Below, one piece after another: positions 41,007 to 50,500 of a stretch of 64,000 bases of DNA. The DNA comes from Dinghuibacter silviterrae (GTDB taxonomy: Bacteria; Bacteroidota; Bacteroidia; Chitinophagales; Chitinophagaceae), in assembly GCF_004366355.1 (NCBI RefSeq), contig NZ_SODV01000002.1:1156768-1220767 (forward strand). The letters run 5' to 3'. The notes under the pieces were generated by a model. It made no database searches. It was given only the letters and a program-made list of their open reading frames with translations, and was not told the DNA's origin. The translations under genes were made by a program, and so were the position numbers. Every line of letters starts with the position of its first letter. The stretch's first letter is position 1.

Positions 41007-41162
41007 TTACCGTGTCATAATCACCAACGGCGGCCTCGGACTATTATCCGTCCCCCCTCCGTTAATCTTACTCAACTGAACACTGGAGGTAATGGCGTTG
41101 TCGCGCTTAGCAAAATCAGACAAGGTCAGCTTCGAAGCGGCAACAGGATTTTTCTTTTTCAT
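41007..41162 (-). CDS. Double-glycine leader peptide precursor (copy 1, promoter-distal)
   Basis: A 51-residue peptide. The leader is KKKNPVAASKLTLSDFAKRD followed by NAITSSVQLSKINGG; the predicted core after Gly-Gly is GTDNSPRPPLVIMTR, 15 residues with no Cys. It is too short for a usual gene scan but aligns along its full length with two neighbours. The Gly-Gly at the leader end is the cleavage site of C39 peptidases, such as the one encoded upstream on the same strand. It starts 12 bp after the stop of copy 2 and is followed by a terminator. It has the shortest leader of the three. The function of the product is unknown. Confidence 0.85.
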   Translation of the reverse strand: MKKKNPVAASKLTLSDFAKRDNAITSSVQLSKINGGGTDNSPRPPLVIMTR

Positions 41163-41174
41163 ACAATCTCGTTT

Positions 41175-41348
41175 TTAGCGAACAATAATAATCAACGGCG
41201 GCCGCGGATTGGAATCGGATTCCCCTCCGTTGACTTTGCTCAACTGAACATTGGAGGTAATGACGTTGTCGCGTGTAGCGAAATCAGACAAAGACAATCT
41301 GGCCGGCTGCTTTGGTGCGGCCGTCGGGTTCTTTTTTTTCACATTCAT
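41175..41348 (-). CDS. Double-glycine leader peptide precursor (copy 2)
   Basis: A 57-residue peptide. The basic start MNVKKKNPTAAPKQPAR is followed by the conserved leader block LSLSDFATRDNVITSNVQLS then KVNGG. The predicted core is ESDSNPRPPLIIIVR (15 residues). Only the core head and the hydrophobic tail differ from the other copies; PRPPL and the final Arg are kept. It lies 12 bp from each neighbour. Start at the ATG 41348; the reading frame is kept throughout. Confidence 0.85.
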   Translation of the reverse strand: MNVKKKNPTAAPKQPARLSLSDFATRDNVITSNVQLSKVNGGESDSNPRPPLIIIVR

Positions 41349-41360
41349 ATACGTTTGGTT

Positions 41361-41534
41361 TTAGCGGGTGATAATGAGCAATGGAGGACGGGGGCCGGCG
41401 TCGGCTTCTCCCCCGTTGACCTTGGTCAGCTGGATGTTGGAGGTAATGACGTTGTCGCGGGTGGCAAAATCGGACAGGGAGAGCCTGGCCGGCGAAGTGC
41501 TGTCAAAGGCGGGCTTCTTCTTTTTCAGGTTCAT
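41361..41534 (-). CDS. Double-glycine leader peptide precursor (copy 3, promoter-proximal)
   Basis: A 57-residue peptide starting MNLKKKKPAFDSTSPAR, then LSLSDFATRDNVITSNIQLT and KVNGG. The predicted core is EADAGPRPPLLIITR (15 residues, no Cys, Ser only in the leader). It is the first precursor met by transcripts from the HlyD gene, 64 bp downstream of that stop. No clean TAnnTTTG box was found in this gap; a weak TAGATTTA occurs. Three paralogues in tandem next to an exporter strongly argue that these are real genes. Confidence 0.85.
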   Translation of the reverse strand: MNLKKKKPAFDSTSPARLSLSDFATRDNVITSNIQLTKVNGGEADAGPRPPLLIITR

Positions 41535-41598
41535 GGCTTTAAAATTTAGGGATGATTACTAAATCTAATAAATTAAGTTAATATTTCCCGTTAAAATT

Positions 41599-42891
41599 TT
41601 ACTTTCTCTCAAATAGTTGACGAAGGCTGAACAGGAGGCGTCCTATCAACCGCCGGTCTTGGGTAATGATCTCAGCCGTCCCTTCGAGGGAGGGGGAGAA
41701 GGGAATAGTCTGGTGATAGGTGGTGGTCAGCCTTTGCGGCAGCCGTATGTTGACGATATAGTTGTTGTTGCTGTTGGGTACGAGGGAGATAGAGCCGACT
41801 ACGCCCCAAATCGACCCGTACTCATAATAAGGATGGCTGTCCAGCTTGATCTGTACGCGTTGCCCGGGCCGGATCTTACCCGAATTTTGGATGGGGATGA
41901 GCGCTTTTCCGATCAGCTCGTCGGATTGTTCGGGGATGAGGACCATGATGACGTCCCCCTTTTTGACGTATTGGTTGTTCTTCCAGATGTTGAGGAAGGA
42001 GGTCTTGCCGTCGGTCACGCTCCGCAGCACGTACTTGTATTCCCAGGCAATAATATCGGCGTTGATCTTTTTGATAACTTCGGCCAGGTTGGAGGTGTAG
42101 AGCTCCATGTTTTGCCGGAATTCGATTTCATAACTCCGGACGTCGTTGTTGAGCTCGGCGATGCGAAGGCCGGCATTCAATACATTGATGTCTTCCTGTT
42201 GCTTGTTTTTCCTGGATTCGATGAGCACCCGTTCGTCCTTTTCGAGGTCTTGGGCGGAGATCACATTCCCGTCTTTTAGCTGTTTGTTGCGGGTGTAGTC
42301 TTGCCTGGTGAGGTCGGCATCCCGGGCGGATAAGTCGTTTAGGGAATCGTATTTGCCCAGGAGGCGTTGATAATCGCCAATTTTGGCTTTTGAAGCGAGG
42401 ATTCCATTTTGCTGCAGGTTCCCCCTTATGTAAAACAAATAATCTTCGTACTGTTTTTGAAAATTGGCAAAGTCAGTTTGGATCTCTCCGAGCTGCAGGT
42501 TGGTGCGGACCCGATGTTGGGAGAATTGGTTGGGAAGGGCCAGCGAGTCCAGGAAATTGTTCAGAAGTGCCTTTATGTAAAAAACGTCTTCAGAACGCGC
42601 AGGATTCTCAATGATACCCAGTACATCGCCTTTATGGATCGAATTGTCATCCTGAACCGTCAACTGGATGCGGCCATCGGATTCCGCCACCACGGATACG
42701 GGGGGATTGGAACTAGTGATCTGCACACGCGCCGTCAGTATATCGGGGTATTTGATGATCCAGGCAAAGACAAGCAGGATACCCATTAACAGGAGAATGG
42801 ACAAAAGCCCCCAGGATAGTATCCTGCCCGGCATTTTCCCGATGATGTCGTGGAGCGACTCGGTCCCCCCGTATACGCCCGGATTTTCCAT
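41599..42891 (-). CDS. HlyD family membrane-fusion adaptor
   Basis: A 430-residue periplasmic adaptor. One membrane helix at residues 24-47 (ILSWGLLSILLLMGILLVFA), a split lipoyl/barrel-sandwich domain (VVAESDGRIQLTVQDDNSIH, KGDVLGIIENP and, later, YVKKGDVIMVLIPE), a long coiled coil of about 150 residues between the halves, and a C-terminal beta-barrel (SGKIRPGQRVQIKLDSHPYY). It would couple the C39 ABC transporter to an outer-membrane duct. It starts 10 bp after the transporter's stop and precedes the peptide genes, so all three are probably one export system. Confidence 0.92.
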   Translation of the reverse strand: MENPGVYGGTESLHDIIGKMPGRILSWGLLSILLLMGILLVFAWIIKYPDILTARVQITSSNPPVSVVAESDGRIQLTVQDDNSIHKGDVLGIIENPARSEDVFYIKALLNNFLDSLALPNQFSQHRVRTNLQLGEIQTDFANFQKQYEDYLFYIRGNLQQNGILASKAKIGDYQRLLGKYDSLNDLSARDADLTRQDYTRNKQLKDGNVISAQDLEKDERVLIESRKNKQQEDINVLNAGLRIAELNNDVRSYEIEFRQNMELYTSNLAEVIKKINADIIAWEYKYVLRSVTDGKTSFLNIWKNNQYVKKGDVIMVLIPEQSDELIGKALIPIQNSGKIRPGQRVQIKLDSHPYYEYGSIWGVVGSISLVPNSNNNYIVNIRLPQRLTTTYHQTIPFSPSLEGTAEIITQDRRLIGRLLFSLRQLFERK

Positions 42892-42901
42892 AGTAGGTTT
42901 A

Positions 42902-45106
42902 TTAATTACCCAGCTCCAGCTGGTTTCTGACCAATTCGAAATATTTTCCCCTTCGTACGACCAGTTCTTCGTGGTTGCCTTCCTCGACGATCTCGCCGTT
43001 ATTCAATACCACGATCTTATCCGCATGTTTGACCGTGCTCAGCCGGTGTGCAATGATGAGCACGGTGCGGCCTTCGTAGTATGGATACAGCTTGGCCATG
43101 ATTTCTTTTTCGTTGTTGGCATCCAGGGAGCTGGTCGCCTCATCGAAAAAAAGATAAGCGGGATTTTTATAGATCGCGCGTGCGATCAGGATGCGCTGCA
43201 GCTCTCCACCGCTCAGGGATATGCCATCCCAACTGAGGTTTGTCTGGTAACCCATCGGCAACTGATCGACCAACTGACGAAGGTTGGCGAGGTTCGTTGC
43301 TTCTTTTAGCCGGATCGGATCGATGGAACCGTCGGACGACGATTCCGCGATATTCCGGCCCAGGGTGTCCGCGAAAATGTACCCGTTTTGCATGACTGTT
43401 CCGCAGTCTCGTCTCCAGGAGGGTGTATCCAACTGGTCAAGGTCTTGTGCTCCCACCTGGATGTTTCCCTTCGTAGGGGAATACAGCTTTAGGATCAGTT
43501 TGAGCAGGGAGGTTTTCCCGCTGCCGCTGGCGCCAACCACGGCGGTTATTTTCCCACCGGGGATGTCCAGGTTGATGTTGCGGAGCACAAAGTGGGATTG
43601 CGGCCCCCCATATTGAAAGCTGACATTGGTCAGACGAATGCCTGAACCGGCGGCGGAAACGACCGAACCCGCGGAACGGGAAGAACTCTCGGTGCCGGAT
43701 TCTTTCTGCCGGTGAATCTCCGCCAGCCGGGAAAGACTTAGCCGCGCATCCTGCGAATTCTGCAGAAAGGTAATGAAGTCCGAAACAGGGGCATTGAGCT
43801 GCCCCAGGATGTATTGAATGGCCAGCATCATACCTAAGGTAATCTGGCCCCGGATCACCTCCGTGGCTGCAATGACCAGGATGATGATGTTCTTCAGTTC
43901 GTTGATAAAGGCCGAGCCGCTGACCTGGAGCTGGTTGTAGCTCACCGACTTTAGGGATATCTTGAACAACCTGGTCTGAATGGCCTCCCATTCCCAGCGC
44001 CGCCTTTTTTCGCTGTTGTTCAGCTTGATCTCCGCGATGCCGTTGATCAGTTGGAGGATGCTGCTTTTGTTTTCCCTTGCCTCGTCATACCGCTTGTAGT
44101 CCAGGATCGCCCTTTGTTTGACGAACAGCAATATCCAGACGATGTACAGGACCGTTGCGACAAAAAATATGAGAAAAATGGTGAAGTTGTAGAAGGCCAG
44201 TATGGTGCCGAAGACCAGCAGGGTAAAAAAGGAAAAGACAGCATTGAGCGTAATGGAGGAAAGGAAGTTCTCCACGCGTTTGGTATCTTCGATCCGCTGC
44301 ATGATATCGGAGGGTGAGCGGGAATCGAAAAACGTCATCGGCAGTTTCAACAATTTCAGCAAAAAGTCCGAGAGGATGGCCATATTGATCCGGGAGCCTG
44401 CATGGACGAGTATCCAACTGCGGAGCACCCCGATGACCGTCTGGGAAAAGAACAGCATCAATTGCCCCAGCAGCACGATATAAATGAACTGGAGGTTTTG
44501 GGTATTGATACCGTAATCCACGACGGATTGGGTGAGGAAGGGTAGGAGGAACTGAATGATACCGGTGGCCACGAGGCCTGCCAGCAACTGTAGCCCGAAC
44601 CGCCGGTAGGGTTTGACATAATTGTATAGAAAGAAGAGGTCGTTCTTTTTATCATTTTCCGTCGTATCCGCTTCATAAAAAGCCGGTGCCGGCTCCAGCA
44701 ACAGCAGTACGCCTTCCCCGTCCTGGGGCTGGTTGTAGAGCCAGCCTTCCAGGAACTTGGCGTGTGAATATTTCAGCAGCCCGAAAGCGGGATCGGAGAC
44801 GTACACGTGCTTGTTCGTGACCTTGTACACAACGATGAAATGCCGCTGCCTCCAATGGGCGATGCAGGGTAGGGGAGCCTCCTTCTTTAGCACGTCGAAA
44901 CCCACCGTGATGCTCAGGCTTCGCATACCCAGCGCTTCGCTGGCATCGGAAAGACCCAGCAGGCTGACCCCGACCCTGGAGGAAAAAGAGCGGCTTCGGA
45001 TATATTCCATCGAATAGCTCTTGCCATAATACCGCGTGATGATTCGGAGGCAGGCAGGTCCGCAATCCATGTCATCGAATTGCTGGTAAAAAGGGAACTT
45101 GGCCAT
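42902..45106 (-). CDS. Peptidase-containing ABC transporter (C39 peptidase, membrane domain, ATPase)
   Basis: A 734-residue bacteriocin-type exporter. The N-terminal C39 Cys protease has DDMDCGPACLRIITRYYGKS with the catalytic Cys, His in LPCIAHWRQRHFIVVYKV and the Asp in YVSDPAFG, all present. A six-helix membrane domain follows (residues ~165-440), then the ATPase with Walker A VGASGSGKTSLL, signature ISLSGGELQRILI and Walker B LFFDEATSSLDA. Such proteins cut Gly-Gly leaders and export the core. The three Gly-Gly peptides downstream are the evident substrates. An upstream hydrolase gene ends 28 bp before the start. Confidence 0.95.
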   Translation of the reverse strand: MAKFPFYQQFDDMDCGPACLRIITRYYGKSYSMEYIRSRSFSSRVGVSLLGLSDASEALGMRSLSITVGFDVLKKEAPLPCIAHWRQRHFIVVYKVTNKHVYVSDPAFGLLKYSHAKFLEGWLYNQPQDGEGVLLLLEPAPAFYEADTTENDKKNDLFFLYNYVKPYRRFGLQLLAGLVATGIIQFLLPFLTQSVVDYGINTQNLQFIYIVLLGQLMLFFSQTVIGVLRSWILVHAGSRINMAILSDFLLKLLKLPMTFFDSRSPSDIMQRIEDTKRVENFLSSITLNAVFSFFTLLVFGTILAFYNFTIFLIFFVATVLYIVWILLFVKQRAILDYKRYDEARENKSSILQLINGIAEIKLNNSEKRRRWEWEAIQTRLFKISLKSVSYNQLQVSGSAFINELKNIIILVIAATEVIRGQITLGMMLAIQYILGQLNAPVSDFITFLQNSQDARLSLSRLAEIHRQKESGTESSSRSAGSVVSAAGSGIRLTNVSFQYGGPQSHFVLRNINLDIPGGKITAVVGASGSGKTSLLKLILKLYSPTKGNIQVGAQDLDQLDTPSWRRDCGTVMQNGYIFADTLGRNIAESSSDGSIDPIRLKEATNLANLRQLVDQLPMGYQTNLSWDGISLSGGELQRILIARAIYKNPAYLFFDEATSSLDANNEKEIMAKLYPYYEGRTVLIIAHRLSTVKHADKIVVLNNGEIVEEGNHEELVVRRGKYFELVRNQLELGN

Positions 45107-45134
45107 CCCCCCTAATATACCAAAAAATGTCTAT

Positions 45135-45974
45135 CTATTTGACATCCTCCAAAAAGTAATTGGCATGGTTAACAAACATTTCCGGATACTGAAAAAACAT
45201 CCCATGACTGGAATCCGGATACATGATAAGCACGGCATTGGGTATTTGCTCAAAAAGCTGTGGTGACGAGGTCGGGCTATCCATCATTTCGTCGTTGCTG
45301 CCTTGTACAATCAGGACAGGATGATGGATGTTACCAAGGTCCAGCGTGACCGGGTCGGTTCCCCAGCGGGTCAGCGCCTTGATCTGTTGCTGAACGGCAG
45401 GCAGGCCCGTTGGTTTGTCCCTGTCTTGCTTTCTTGCCGCCTGGCGAGCCATACTGGCCTTGATCCCGTCCCGGCTTTTGGAGGTCTTTGTGGCAAACAG
45501 GTATAGATAACCTTCGGCAGGCTCCAGCTTAAAGGCCCTGCCCACCAGATCCGGGAAGGAGTACAACGCCCGCGTACCTTGCGGTGCGGTGCCGACCAGT
45601 ATGATCTTCCTGAACAGGTCAGGATGGGTCAGCGCAATGGTTTGGGCGATGAAACCTCCCAGCGAAAAACCGAGGACGTCGCATGTTGCAACCCCCAGGG
45701 CCTTGATAACGCTGACGGCAATGACCGCCATGTCCTGGACATTATCAGGCGTTTCTCCCCCGGAATTGCCAATGCCGGCGCTGTCGAAGGTAATCACCGG
45801 CCGCGAAGCCGCCAGGCCATCGATCACCGAGGGATCCCAGTTGTCCAAAGTCCCGGTGAAATGCTGAAAACAAATAAGAGGGATGCCTTGCGAGGCACCT
45901 AGTGAACGATAGGCGTAACGAACACCCGAAACCTCGACATATTGCGTGGGGGCGTCAGCATAGTGTAGAGTCAT
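45135..45974 (-). CDS. Alpha/beta hydrolase (serine nucleophile)
   Basis: A 279-residue alpha/beta-hydrolase. The oxyanion region QHFTGTLDNWDP, the nucleophile elbow GFSLGGFIAQ (GxSxG), the acidic residue near QGSNDEMMDSP and the catalytic His in YPDSSHGMFFQYPEMF are all present, so it should be active. Substrate unknown; it resembles many ester and C-C hydrolases. Its ATG overlaps the previous gene's stop (ATGA). It ends 28 bp before the ABC exporter gene, so it may belong to the export operon. Confidence 0.88.
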   Translation of the reverse strand: MTLHYADAPTQYVEVSGVRYAYRSLGASQGIPLICFQHFTGTLDNWDPSVIDGLAASRPVITFDSAGIGNSGGETPDNVQDMAVIAVSVIKALGVATCDVLGFSLGGFIAQTIALTHPDLFRKIILVGTAPQGTRALYSFPDLVGRAFKLEPAEGYLYLFATKTSKSRDGIKASMARQAARKQDRDKPTGLPAVQQQIKALTRWGTDPVTLDLGNIHHPVLIVQGSNDEMMDSPTSSPQLFEQIPNAVLIMYPDSSHGMFFQYPEMFVNHANYFLEDVK

Positions 45975-46525
45975 ATTTTTATCATGGGGATTTGCAAATT
46001 CGTAGGTCTGTTTTCTTCGGTATCAAAGCCACGTCCATCCACATTTCTTGCACCCCAGAACATCATACCGTTAAAGACGTAAATGAGGTCGTATTCCTTG
46101 AAGATCTGACCTGTTGTCAAACCAAAGGGCGGAAATGCTTTTTTAAAGATGCTTTGAGTGTCACCGACCTTCCATTCATTGAAACCCTTGGTGAACTGGT
46201 TCAGGATGTCTGCAAAACCCTGCACCAATGGTGTTACCGTGTAGGCTTCGTCGGCGGAGAAGTCCACCTTTTGCGCACCGGGTGCTATGGGATGATCCCC
46301 GCGCCATTCGATGTGTCCTTTGATGGACATGGCAACCAGGGGCACTTTCCCGTTGGGGTCTGCGAGGTTCGTGACGATGAGCTCGAAGCTGTCGTCTTCC
46401 TGAAGGGTGAATCTTCTTCTCAGGTAAAACGGCTTTAGGGTGCCATCCGCGTTTTTTGTGTTGCTGGGCCGTACTTCCGGGGCAATGCTTTCCCATTTGC
46501 CAATGGAGGCAGTTTTGATATTCAT
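45971..46525 (-). CDS. Protein of unknown function, possibly lipocalin-like
   Basis: A 184-residue protein. Near the start GKWESIAPEVRPS resembles the GxW motif that opens lipocalins, and the alternating pattern FYLRRRFTLQEDDSFELIVT, LVAMSIKGHIEWRGDHPI suggests a beta-barrel. The end, DLIYVFNGMMFWGARNVDGR, is highly aromatic. I do not recognise a named family, and the lipocalin reading is only a guess. It overlaps both neighbouring hydrolase genes by 4 bp, so the three proteins are made together and probably act on one small molecule. Confidence 0.6.
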   Translation of the reverse strand: MNIKTASIGKWESIAPEVRPSNTKNADGTLKPFYLRRRFTLQEDDSFELIVTNLADPNGKVPLVAMSIKGHIEWRGDHPIAPGAQKVDFSADEAYTVTPLVQGFADILNQFTKGFNEWKVGDTQSIFKKAFPPFGLTTGQIFKEYDLIYVFNGMMFWGARNVDGRGFDTEENRPTNLQIPMIKI

Positions 46526-47349
46526 ATTATCGAGTTATAATTTCCCGAAATCCAAGAGGATATTGCCTCATTGTACGTTGCGGTGGCTTCTTCCCAAACC
46601 CGGTGCTCGGCATCCAGGAGCAGGTACCGGTTGTTGGGGAGCCTGTCGGCAAGAAACTGACCATTTACAGGCGGTACAATCGTATCATTTTTCCCGGCTA
46701 TGATCAGTGAAGGTGTTTTTATACCGGCCAGCCTTGGCTCCAGAATGGGGCAGTCCTTTATATATCCGCGTACAAATTGGGTGGCTTCCTCCAGGCGGTG
46801 GCCGGCCGATGCGGCACGGAAGTCTTCAATGACGGCAGCGGGCGTCAGCAGGGCGGCGTGCGCCAGGTAGGACTTGACGCCATTGGATCCAACCTCAGTC
46901 AGTGAGCCCGGTGGGGAATAGATGAGGTCCTTCAAGGAGCCGGCCGCAAGGTTGGGCTGCATGGCAGCGCCCCCGATAACAAGGCTCTCAAAGCGCTCAG
47001 GTTGCTTTGACGCGGCAAAAAGAACCGCGGGTGTGCCGACGTCGGGGGCGATCACGTGCACACGGGTAAGACCAAAATGATCGAGCAGTTTGATAAAAAA
47101 AACACCCATCGCTTCCGGCGCCATGACGTCGGGACGGCTTTGTGACAAACCGAAACCGGGCAAGTCAACCAACAGGACCGGATGCCGGGCGGCAAGCGGC
47201 GGAGCCAGATGATAGAATGAATAGATGCTTTCCGGCCAGGGCGCTGTAAGAACGATGGGCAGGCTTTCCGGGCCGGAAGAAGAAGCATAACGGATCAGCA
47301 GGCCATCAATCAACGTTGTATTTACGGAACCAATATTTGGCAAATTCAT
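46522..47349 (-). CDS. Alpha/beta hydrolase (aspartate nucleophile, epoxide hydrolase/dehalogenase-like)
   Basis: A 275-residue alpha/beta-hydrolase whose nucleophile elbow reads VIAPDVGTPAVLF, with Asp where serine hydrolases have Ser; this is the pattern of epoxide hydrolases and haloalkane dehalogenases. The catalytic His lies in LLDAEHRVWEEA and an acidic residue in AGKNDTIVPP. It is the first gene of the minus-strand run, starting 216 bp from the divergent PUL, and overlaps the next gene by 4 bp. Confidence 0.8.
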   Translation of the reverse strand: MNLPNIGSVNTTLIDGLLIRYASSSGPESLPIVLTAPWPESIYSFYHLAPPLAARHPVLLVDLPGFGLSQSRPDVMAPEAMGVFFIKLLDHFGLTRVHVIAPDVGTPAVLFAASKQPERFESLVIGGAAMQPNLAAGSLKDLIYSPPGSLTEVGSNGVKSYLAHAALLTPAAVIEDFRAASAGHRLEEATQFVRGYIKDCPILEPRLAGIKTPSLIIAGKNDTIVPPVNGQFLADRLPNNRYLLLDAEHRVWEEATATYNEAISSWISGNYNSII

Positions 47350-47484
47350 GGAAGGTTTCTATTAGCCCCGTAAATGTCTCGAATAAACCCAAGGGCGAAT
47401 TGTATAAATCAAAGGGTTTCTTGCAAATACAGCGGACTACGCAAACGGTTTCGTAACTCACCCTCCTTTTTTTCCCCCCAACTA

Positions 47485-47515
47485 TTGTAAAATATTAAAA
47501 ACCATTTTATCTTCA
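47485..47515 (+). promoter_or_regulatory. Probable promoter of the susC operon
   Basis: TTG (47485-47487), a 20-bp spacer and TATCTTCA (47508-47515; two mismatches from TAnnTTTG). The shared operator repeat begins 5 bp further on. Confidence 0.4.
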
Positions 47516-47520
47516 CATTA

Positions 47521-47540
47521 CCAGACTAGACCAGACTAGT
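47521..47540. promoter_or_regulatory. Tandem-repeat operator upstream of susC
   Basis: CCAGACTAGACCAGACTAGT: two CCAGACTAG units with a 10-bp period, placed just downstream of the putative -7 box. A near-identical copy lies upstream of the glycosidase gene at 55000. The GntR regulator encoded in the same locus is the likely binder. Confidence 0.65.
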
Positions 47541-47565
47541 GGTATGAAGCCAAAAACTAACAGAT

Positions 47566-50500
47566 ATGCTTGCGCAATTGCTTTTAAAAAAGAGGTGCCT
47601 CCTCGGCCTTGCCGTTGGGGGCTTTCTTATGCTGACCCTCGCCGCGTCGGCCCAATCCAATAATTCGGCTCAGTCCAACCCTCAGATCACAGGCCGGGTC
47701 ACGGATTCGGCGGGAACTTCCCTGGGCGGGGTCACCGTTGGCGTCAAGGGATCGAAACGGGGAGCGACCACCGATTCCACGGGTTATTTCACATTGTCAG
47801 CGCCAGGAAATGCGGTGCTGACCTTCTCCATGGTGGGTTTCCGGGACCAGCAGGTGGCGCTGAACGGCCGGACCTCGGTCACGGTGGCCTTGCTGGGCGG
47901 CCGGAAGGACCTGGGGGATGTCGTCGTCATCGGCTATGGCACCCGGAAAAAAGTAAACCTCACGGGGGCCGTGAGCGACATCAGCGGAGGGGAGATTGCC
48001 AAATCGCCGGTGGCCAACATCTCGAACGCACTGGCGGGGTCGATGCCGGGTCTGATCGTGAACACGCGCAGCGGCGAACCGGGCGCAGACGACGCCACCT
48101 TTTATATCCGGGGTATCGGGACGCTGGGCAACACGGCGCCATTGATCGTGATCGACGGCGTACCCGACCGGCAGGGCGGTTTTAACCGGCTTGATCCAAA
48201 CGACATCGAATCGTTTACCGTGCTGAAGGACGCGACGGGGGCCATCTATGGCGCCAGGGCGGCCAACGGTGTCGTGCTGATCACGACCAAGCGGGGGATC
48301 TCGGGGAAGCCCATCCTCTCGTTTACCTCCAATAATGCCTGGACGCAACCCACGCGGGTTCCGAAAATGCTGAATTCGCACGACTATGCGGAATCGGTGA
48401 ATGAATATGATGCGCTGGTCGGCCAGCAGCCAACCTATACAGCGGCACAATTGCAGAAGTACGCAGATGGCTCGGATCCGTTGGGGTATCCGAATACGAA
48501 CTGGTGGAAAACCGTCATGAACACATGGGCGTATCAAAACAACGATGTGATTTCTCTGCGGGGCGGTTCGGACAAGGTGCGGTATTACCTGTCGGGACAA
48601 TACCTGCGGCAGAACAGCATGTACAAGGGCGGATCGGATTATTATACGAATAAAAATGTACGCGCCAACATAGACATCCAGGCGACGCCCAGCTTCCGGA
48701 TGGGACTGGACGCCATGTACCGGAACGAATACAAGCTGACCGAAGGCCCCCAATATGGTTCGGCAGGCGATATTTTCCAGGAACTCTGGAGCGCTTATCC
48801 TTACCTGGTCGCGCGGTATCCCGATGGCAAAGTTGGCGTGGGCATCGGTGGGGGACCGCAAAACAGTATGGTCTATGTCCTGAACGGGGACCTGGGCAAT
48901 ACGACCAACAATTATGATTTTTTGCAAACCAAGACGTCCTTTGGCTGGAACTGGGATAAGATCACGCCCGGTTTGCACCTGGACGGTTATTATAGCTACG
49001 ACCTTTTTTACTATAACTACAAAGGCTTCAACGCGCAGCCGCCGCCCGCCTACAGCTATGACGAGACGACCAATACCTACACTGAGGTACAAAGCTCGAT
49101 CCCGCCGAACCTGTCGATCACGGATTCGAAGACGGAGGACCAGTTGGTGAACCTCAAGCTCGGGTATGAACGGAAGTTTGGGAAAAGCGCGGTAGAGGCG
49201 TTCGCGGCCTATGAGATGTCCCGCGAGACCTATACGGAGCTGGATGCGTATCGTACGGGTTTCCTGAGCAACAGCGTACAAGACCTTTTTGCGGGCAGCA
49301 CCATCGGTCAGACGAACAATTCGGTGACGACCATGACGGCCCGGCAAAACTATATCGGCCGTGTATCCTATAACTATGACGACCGGTACCTGGTGGATGT
49401 CAACATGCGGGAAGACGGGTCGCCCAATTTCCCCCAGGGCAAACAATATGGTTTTTTCCCTGCGGTATCGGCGGCCTGGAGGGTGTCCAATGAATCGTTC
49501 TTTAAATCGGGTGTCATCGACGAGCTAAAGGTGCGGGGCAGTTGGGGACAGACGGGGAACGACGCCGTCAACCCGTACCAATACATACAGACCTACCAAT
49601 TGCAGGCGGGGCAGGTGTCTCAATACCTGGCGGCGGGCTATTTCTATGGGGCCACGCCTACACAGGTCCCGGGCTTTGTGCTGGGCCCCACACCGAATGT
49701 GAACATCACCTGGGAAACGGCGACGACGACCGACCTGGGACTGGACATGCGGTTGATCAAGAACCTGACCTTTGACATGGACGTATTCCGGAGCATGCGG
49801 ACACACATCCTGGTGCCACCGAACGAAACCGTGCCTCAATATACGGGGCTAACCCTGCCGGATGAGAATCTGGGTAAGGTATTGAACCATGGGATCGAAT
49901 TCCAGCTCGGGTGGCACAAAAGCCAAAGCAGGGAATTTTCCTATTTCGTCAACGGGAACTTTACGTTTGCCGTCAATAAGGTCGTCTACGAAGCGGAGCC
50001 CGCGTCGGTTCCGGCTTACCAGCGGTTGACGGGGCACCCGACGGGCTCCTTCCTGCTTTACCAGGCCATGGGGCTCTACCAGGACACCGCCACGGTGAGC
50101 CATACGCCCCATCCCCTGGGATCGGGCCCCGGGGACATCCGGTACAAGGACGTCAACGGCGACGGGGTGATCAACGCGCTCGACGAAGTGCGGACCAACC
50201 GCTCCGCTACACCGGAGATCATGTATGGTCTTAATTTCGGGGGCCGTTACCGCAACTTCGACGTATCCATCTTTTTCCAGGGACAGGCGGCGGCCAAGGC
50301 CATGCTGCAACCGGGAGGACTGAACATGGCACAGCAGTTTTATGACGGGCGGTGGCTGAAACCCGGGGACGACAAGTATCCCCGGACGTTTAACGGTCCG
50401 ACCAATGCCACGTATGGGTCCAACACCTACGCGTCGACGTTCTGGTTGCTCAATGACGCCTTCCTGCGCATGAAAAACGTGGAGATCGGGTACAACCTTC

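Noticed and set aside
41007-41534. Reading the tandem peptide genes as lanthipeptides or as a CRISPR-like repeat array
   Set aside because: No Cys in cores and no lanthionine synthetase, so lanthipeptides are unsupported. The repeats are 150-190 bp apart, coding, in frame and followed by no spacers, so this is not CRISPR.
47797-49446. A 549-codon open frame antisense to susC
   Set aside because: It is a composition shadow of the high-GC susC gene, with no family likeness, while susC shows a complete transporter in the other strand.
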